From assembly GCA_902773195.1 (NCBI GenBank), contig CACYDL010000263.1, positions 1 through 14,969 on the forward strand: a stretch of DNA of 14,969 bases. The letters are read 5' to 3'. The DNA comes from an uncultured Lachnospiraceae bacterium. GTDB taxonomy: Bacteria; Bacillota_A; Clostridia; Lachnospirales; Lachnospiraceae. Of the stretch, positions 13,580 to 14,969 are shown piece after piece. A program made the position numbers and the translations under genes. Under the pieces are notes generated by a model. That model had not been told where the DNA came from. It made no database searches and was given only the letters and a program-made list of their open reading frames with translations. The number at the start of each line of letters is the position of its first letter. Position 1 is the first letter of the stretch.

Positions 13580-14969
13580 ATGATTCCATCCTTTTCCTTT
13601 ACGCCCAACTATCTCATCAGGGACGGCCGTCCCTGGTTTCCTCTCATGGGAGAATTTCACTACAGCCGCGTAAACGCCGCCGACTGGGAGACCGAGCTGC
13701 TCAAGATGAGATCCGGAGGCATCGATATCGTCTCCACCTACTGCATCTGGATTCATCACGAGGAGATCCGCGGCGAGTACCTCTTCTCCGGAAACAGGGA
13801 TCTCCGTCGCTTTCTGGAGACCGCCCGCCGCTGCGGCCTGCTGGTCTTTCTCCGGATCGGGCCCTGGGCCCACGGCGAGGTGCGGAACGGCGGATTCCCC
13901 GACTGGCTGACCGAGATGGGCCGAAGCGGCGTCCTTCTGCGCTCCGACGATCCCGCCTACCTGGCGGAGGTCCGCCGTTTTTACGGAAGGCTCTTCCGGG
14001 AGACGGAGGGACTTCTCCTCAAAGACGGGGGACCGGTCGTCGGCGTCCAGATCGAAAATGAATACGGCCACTGCGGCGGCCTCACCGGACCTGAGGGAGA
14101 GCGCCACATGAGGACTCTCACGGCGATGGCGAAGGAGGCCGGCTTCGACGTTCCCCTCATGACAGCCACCGGCTGGGGCGGAGCCGTCACCGGAGGGCTG
14201 CTGCCCGTCATGGGCGGCTACTGCGAGGCCCCCTGGGACCAGCGGCTCACCGAGATCGAGCCCAGCGGGAACTATCTCTTCACCGCCGAGCGCAACGATC
14301 ACGCCATCGGCTCCGACCACGGAATCGGCGACAGCCTCACCTTCGATATGGAGCAGTTCCCCTATCTGACGGCCGAGCTGGGCGGAGGCCTCCAGGTCAC
14401 GAGGCACCGGCGCCCGGTCGCGGGAGGCAGGGATATCGAGGCGATGACCCTGGCGAAGCTCGGCAGCGGCTGCAGCCTCCTCGGCTATTACATGTACCAC
14501 GGCGGCACCAATCCGGAGGGCCGGCTTTCGACCCTCCAGGAGTCCCGGGAGACCGGCTATCCCAACGACCTGCCGGTTCTCTCCTACGACTTCAACGCGC
14601 CGGTCCGCGAGTACGGCCAGCTGACGGATACCTACCGCAGAATCCGGCGGCTGGCGATGTTCCTCCGCGACTTCGGGGAGGACCTGTGCCGCATGGACTA
14701 TATTCCCCAGCCCGGGAATCCGTCCCGGGCGGAGGACGCCGTCTCGCTCCGGACCGCCGTCCGGTACGACGGGCGCAGCGGATCGGGCTATCTCTTCGTA
14801 AACAACTACCAGCGCCGCAGGACCATGGCGGACCACAGAGGCGCGGCCCTGACGGCCTTCGGGAAAAGCGGAGGGGCGGGAGACGGGTCCGGCGCGCGGG
14901 AGGTGCTCGCGGACTTCGGCTCCGCGGACGTCCCCGACGGGGCCTGCTTCTTCTATCCGTTCCGAATGA
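13580..14969 (+). CDS. GH35 beta-galactosidase family glycoside hydrolase, 3' end beyond window
   Basis: The frame is open for 463 codons to the window edge, with no stop. The protein matches GH35: PLMGEFHYSR (21-30), GGIDIVSTYCIWIHHEEIRG (46-65), LRIGPWAHGEVRNGGFPDWL (91-110) and GVQIENEYGHCGG (155-167). The likely acid/base is Glu161 in IENEYG, and the likely nucleophile is Glu266 in TAELGGG (264-270). YYMYHGGTNPEG (303-314) and SYDFNAPVREYGQL (335-348) are further family landmarks. There is no signal peptide, so it should cleave terminal beta-galactose from imported sugars in the cytoplasm. The ATG is preceded by a weak AGGA at 8 nt. It lies 82 bp after the LacI gene, in the same direction. 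An unrelated-looking antisense frame (13409-14836) is a by-product of codon bias. Confidence 0.92.
   Translation, partial: MIPSFSFTPNYLIRDGRPWFPLMGEFHYSRVNAADWETELLKMRSGGIDIVSTYCIWIHHEEIRGEYLFSGNRDLRRFLETARRCGLLVFLRIGPWAHGEVRNGGFPDWLTEMGRSGVLLRSDDPAYLAEVRRFYGRLFRETEGLLLKDGGPVVGVQIENEYGHCGGLTGPEGERHMRTLTAMAKEAGFDVPLMTATGWGGAVTGGLLPVMGGYCEAPWDQRLTEIEPSGNYLFTAERNDHAIGSDHGIGDSLTFDMEQFPYLTAELGGGLQVTRHRRPVAGGRDIEAMTLAKLGSGCSLLGYYMYHGGTNPEGRLSTLQESRETGYPNDLPVLSYDFNAPVREYGQLTDTYRRIRRLAMFLRDFGEDLCRMDYIPQPGNPSRAEDAVSLRTAVRYDGRSGSGYLFVNNYQRRRTMADHRGAALTAFGKSGGAGDGSGAREVLADFGSADVPDGACFFYPFRM

Noticed and set aside
13409..14836. Minus-strand 475-codon frame at the right edge
   Set aside because: Antisense of the GH35 gene, whose plus-strand frame carries conserved catalytic motifs throughout. 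The GH35 gene is easily missed because it has no stop inside the window.

Overview
The window looks like a chromosomal segment from a GC-rich member of the Clostridia (Bacillota), perhaps a Lachnospiraceae-type gut or rumen anaerobe. Pointers are strong AAGGAGG ribosome sites, consensus TTGACA/TATAAT promoters, a CUT1 sugar transporter encoded without its own ATPase, and a single-chain acetate/propionate-type CoA-transferase. Strong GC bias at third codon positions gives many long, spurious antisense reading frames. Genus cannot be fixed from this sequence.

Layout, left to right. (1) Positions 1-505 hold two divergent tRNA genes: tRNA-Ser(GCT) on the minus strand, cut by the window edge, and tRNA-Gly(CCC) on the plus strand. 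Each has a promoter and the Gly gene has a terminator. (2) Positions 666-2177 encode a fused alpha/beta class I CoA-transferase. It ends at a two-way terminator shared with the convergent gene. (3) From 8290 down to 2294, five minus-strand genes run head to tail: a MoxR AAA+ ATPase, a DUF58 protein, a multi-pass membrane protein with a DUF4129-like tail, an SseB-family protein, and a secreted DUF4163/DUF3298 protein. The first two overlap by ATGA. A second promoter, very like the moxR promoter, lies just before the SseB gene. (4) From 8711 to the right edge is a sugar-utilisation locus on the plus strand: solute-binding protein, two MalF/MalG-type permeases, a LacI-family regulator, and a GH35 beta-galactosidase that runs off the window.

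How the genes may work together. The right-hand locus reads as uptake of a galactose-containing oligosaccharide followed by cytoplasmic hydrolysis by GH35, which has no signal peptide. An 18-bp near-perfect palindrome with a central CpG sits just downstream of the predicted start of transcription of the binding-protein gene. It is the natural candidate operator for the LacI protein encoded in the same cluster. The central minus-strand block is a MoxR/DUF58 envelope-type module without a transglutaminase, followed by genes of unclear role.

Most unusual features: a binding protein with a clear signal peptide but no lipobox cysteine; about three and a half copies of a 46/47-bp tandem repeat between DUF58 and the membrane-protein gene, whose length is not a multiple of three; near-identical 20-bp promoter blocks before moxR and sseB; and a 14-bp hairpin with a 3-nt loop between the binding-protein and permease genes. 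I did not see CRISPR arrays, insertion sequences, phage genes or a clearly novel defence system.
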